From Thermoplasmatota archaeon (GTDB lineage Archaea > Thermoplasmatota > Thermoplasmata > UBA10834), in assembly GCA_022848805.1 (NCBI GenBank), contig JAJISI010000016.1, positions 1 to 16,246 on the forward strand: a stretch of 16,246 bases of DNA, written 5' to 3'. Below are positions 14,415 through 16,246 of the stretch, one piece after another. Both the position numbers and the translations under genes were made by a program. The notes beneath the pieces are model-generated. The model did not search any database, had not been told where the DNA came from, and saw only the letters and a program-made list of their open reading frames with translations. The number at the start of each line of letters is the position of its first letter. Positions within the stretch are counted from its first letter, which is position 1.

Positions 14415-14459
14415 TTTCGCCCCGCGATGTCCTGGCAGCGCCGTCCATCAGCAAGGATA

Positions 14460-14467
14460 GTATAATC
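14460..14467 (+). promoter_or_regulatory. TATA-like box of the CBS-domain gene
   Basis: GTATAATC lies about 40 bases before the GTG at 14502 in the 87-bp gap after the aminotransferase. A start about 25 bases downstream falls near 14489, leaving a short leader. Confidence 0.45.
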
Positions 14468-14481
14468 ATCCGTCGATATAC

Positions 14482-14494
14482 CCTCCGTCGGAGG
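14482..14494 (+). promoter_or_regulatory. CCTCC-GTC-GGAGG inverted repeat over the CBS gene ribosome-binding site
   Basis: A five-base inverted repeat with a three-base centre includes the whole GGAGG Shine-Dalgarno, which lies seven bases before the GTG start. Its core CTCCGTCGGAG is identical to 6970-6980. If transcription begins near 14489 only half is in the mRNA, which would favour a DNA-level role; if it begins earlier, an RNA stem could block initiation. Confidence 0.4.
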
Positions 14495-14501
14495 TAATCT
14501 G

Positions 14502-15011
14502 GTGGACCCTTCGCGGATTCGGGGAATGAGTATTCAGAACGTCATGGTGCGGGAAATCATCACCGTGAGGTCCAGCGAGGCAGTTCGAACCGCGTGGCTG
14601 TCCCTCATGGAGAAGGGGATATCTGGAGCCCCTGTGATAGACGAGGATGGAGGCCTTGTTGGGGTTCTGAGCCTGACCGATGTCTACCGGTCGATCATTG
14701 AACGGATCTACAAGGCGAGAGCGCTGCGCGAGGCGACCGCGCAGAAGATCGACGAAGAGGTCCAGCGAAAGGATGAGATAAGAGAGATGTCCTTGGCGTT
14801 GCGGGCAGTCATGGACTGCCCGGTGAACAGCCTAATTCCCACGGACCAGAAGGTGTTTCAGCTAGGCCCACTGGACTCGCTTGAGCGGGCGATTAGGATG
14901 ATGGCCGAGCATAACGTCAACAGATTACCCATCGTCAAAGAGGGCAAGGTCGTCGGTATAATCACCCGTCAGGATGTTATTTGGGTGCTGGCGGGTCGGG
15001 CGGGCGGATAG
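14502..15011 (+). CDS. Tandem CBS-domain protein
   Basis: A 169-residue stand-alone Bateman module. CBS1 covers about residues 8-66 (VREIITVRSSEAVRTAW, then GAPVIDEDGGLVGVLSLTD) and CBS2 about 105-164 (HNVNRLPIVKEGKVVGIITR, then QDV). A charged helical insert of about 35 residues (67-102) separates them. CBS pairs bind adenine nucleotides such as AMP, ATP or S-adenosylmethionine and usually regulate a partner protein; the partner is unknown here. The GTG at 14502 has GGAGG seven bases upstream. It has its own TATA-like box and probably forms a single-gene unit between the aminotransferase and the serine hydrolase. Confidence 0.88.
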   Translation: MDPSRIRGMSIQNVMVREIITVRSSEAVRTAWLSLMEKGISGAPVIDEDGGLVGVLSLTDVYRSIIERIYKARALREATAQKIDEEVQRKDEIREMSLALRAVMDCPVNSLIPTDQKVFQLGPLDSLERAIRMMAEHNVNRLPIVKEGKVVGIITRQDVIWVLAGRAGG

Positions 15012-15087
15012 CGTTTGGGTCAGTTTCGTCCATGTCGGTTATTCACCTCCTGTCGCGAATAGTCCCGGCCTCTGCGCCGATGCCATG

Positions 15088-15096
15088 ATTTATCGG
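15088..15096 (+). promoter_or_regulatory. TATA-like box of the serine hydrolase gene
   Basis: ATTTATCGG lies about 60 bases before the ATG at 15152 and is identical to nine bases of the MoxR-VWA promoter (10878-10886). The predicted start is near 15116, where an ATCGCGAT palindrome (15108-15115) also falls. Confidence 0.4.
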
Positions 15097-15151
15097 GCGG
15101 GAATTGCATCGCGATAGGCCAGTTGCCGAATTAGCGGGAGGTCCGTAGACG

Positions 15152-16246
15152 ATGATTGACATATCAGAAGTTGTCGCACGGCTCGAGGAGTTCGTGAGGA
15201 GGAAGAGGTCGCTCGATGGAATACCCGGACTGGCGATAGCGGTCACTGACAGGGCTCGAACGGTCCACTCGGGAGAATATGGCGTGTCCGATATCGCTTC
15301 TGGCGCGCCTGTGCGCAGTGAGATGCTGTTTCAGATCGGTTCGATAGGCAAGTCGTTCACGTCCCTCGCTCTCCTTCAGCTCCAGGAGCAGGGACGGATC
15401 GACCTTCAGGCGCCTGTGACTGAGCACCTTCCATGGTTCGAGGTCAGGTCCAGACACGCCCCCATCACCCTTCACCATCTGATGACGCACACCGCCGGTA
15501 TACCGGTCGGGTCTGAGACCACCATGGCGCCTGAATCGGAGGTGTGGGAGTTGAGGCATATTGAGACGAGCGCTCCCCCCGGGGAGTTCTTCCATTATTC
15601 GAACACAGGATACAAGGTGCTTGGGTTGATCCTTGAGACCGTTACTGGCATGCCCTACGCCGAGGTCGTATCTTCGAGTATCCTCGAACCTCTCGGCATG
15701 ACGCAGACTGCGCCAGTGATCACCAACGACGTTTGGCAGCGTTCTGCACTGGGACACATGTGGCTCGAGGACGACAGGCCGCCCGCAAGGAGCGGACCAC
15801 TGTCTCCGGCGACTTGGTTCGAAAGCAGTAGCGGAGACGGGTCGATATCGTCCACGGCGGACGATATGGCCAAGTACGTCAGGATGTTCATGAACCGAGG
15901 AGCTGGTCCCGATGCTCGGTTGATATCGGAGCGTAGCTTCGAGATGATGACTTCCCCACATGTGTTCTGCGGAGAAGGTGGAGAGAAGGAGCACTATGGC
16001 TACGGCCTGTCTGTCTGGAAGGACGACGGCCGCTTGGTTCTGAGCCACACAGGCGGAATGGTCGGCTACACGTCGTCGATGCTGATGGACATGGACTTCG
16101 GAATGGGAATCATCGTGTTGACCAATTCCCTGGACGAGCCAGAACAGATATCGAGATACTTTCTGCGCCTGATCGGGGCATCAGGCAGAGGAGATGATCT
16201 TCCCGAGGCTGTGGTGCCAAGGCACAGATGCGACCCGGGCACTCTG
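15152..16246 (+). CDS. Beta-lactamase-family serine hydrolase (PF00144), 3' end outside window
   Basis: An open frame of 365 codons runs to the last base of the window without a stop, so the gene is truncated by the window edge. It is a serine beta-lactamase / DD-peptidase-like (family S12) hydrolase. All three catalytic motifs are present: Ser64-Ile-Gly-Lys67 (SxxK, nucleophile and base), Tyr149-Ser-Asn151 (YxN) and His299-Thr-Gly301 (the KTG equivalent). Supporting blocks are HHLMTHTAGIP (108-118) and PPGEFFHYSNTGY (142-154). There is no signal peptide, so it should be cytoplasmic. Family members include D-aminopeptidases and esterases as well as beta-lactamases; antibiotic resistance should not be assumed. 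The ATG at 15152 follows GGAGG (15137-15141) by ten bases. A C-terminal domain may continue beyond the edge. Confidence 0.9.
   Translation, partial: MIDISEVVARLEEFVRRKRSLDGIPGLAIAVTDRARTVHSGEYGVSDIASGAPVRSEMLFQIGSIGKSFTSLALLQLQEQGRIDLQAPVTEHLPWFEVRSRHAPITLHHLMTHTAGIPVGSETTMAPESEVWELRHIETSAPPGEFFHYSNTGYKVLGLILETVTGMPYAEVVSSSILEPLGMTQTAPVITNDVWQRSALGHMWLEDDRPPARSGPLSPATWFESSSGDGSISSTADDMAKYVRMFMNRGAGPDARLISERSFEMMTSPHVFCGEGGEKEHYGYGLSVWKDDGRLVLSHTGGMVGYTSSMLMDMDFGMGIIVLTNSLDEPEQISRYFLRLIGASGRGDDLPEAVVPRHRCDPGTL

Noticed and set aside
1..16246. CRISPR arrays, insertion sequences, integrase genes, or long direct repeats.
   Set aside because: No regularly spaced repeats, transposase motifs or terminal inverted repeats were found on reading both strands.

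Overview
The window looks archaeal, most likely from a non-methanogenic Thermoplasmatota-type lineage with moderately high GC content. Several genes are preceded by A/T-rich TATA-like boxes about 25 nt before the expected transcript start, and some leaders look very short. Shine-Dalgarno sites (GGAGG type) occur, GTG and TTG starts are common, and AGG/AGA (Arg) and ATA (Ile) codons are frequent. The protein content (a two-subunit, probably di-heme succinate dehydrogenase anchor, a cyclophilin-like DUF369-family protein, an iron-sulfur flavoprotein, M29 and M55 peptidases, an archaeal class III PLP enzyme) fits that picture. The phylum is inferred; no rRNA or other phylogenetic marker is present.

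Layout. Positions 54-3304 hold a complete succinate dehydrogenase operon in the order sdhC-sdhD-sdhA-sdhB, followed by a cyclophilin-like gene (3422-3805) that may be co-transcribed. Converging on it is an SDR dehydrogenase (minus, 3812-4585). This gene diverges from an iron-sulfur flavoprotein (plus, 4704-5282), and a palindromic TATA-like element lies between them. An M29 aminopeptidase (minus, 5299-6462), a GNAT acetyltransferase (minus, 6523-6960) and a soluble GAF sensor histidine kinase (minus, 7038-8366) follow. The kinase promoter carries three copies of a CTGGAGC half-site.

A second GNAT protein with a C-terminal Acetyltransf_18-like domain (plus, 8620-9480) converges on an M55 D-aminopeptidase/GNAT pair (minus, 10806-9490). 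That pair diverges from a single-chain MoxR-type AAA+ ATPase fused to a VWA domain (plus, 10916-12715). After a 319-bp AT-rich intergenic region with unassigned promoter and terminator-like signals come a class III aminotransferase or racemase-like PLP enzyme (13035-14414), a two-CBS-domain protein (14502-15011) and a beta-lactamase-family serine hydrolase that runs off the right edge (15152-16246+).

How the genes work together. The sdh operon is the only clear pathway unit: it couples succinate oxidation to quinone reduction at the membrane. The rest is a set of small transcription units. A possible theme is peptide and D-amino-acid handling (M29, M55, a PF00144 hydrolase, a racemase-like PLP enzyme, GNATs), but this is inference from family membership only. 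No tRNA, rRNA, CRISPR array, insertion sequence or phage gene was found.
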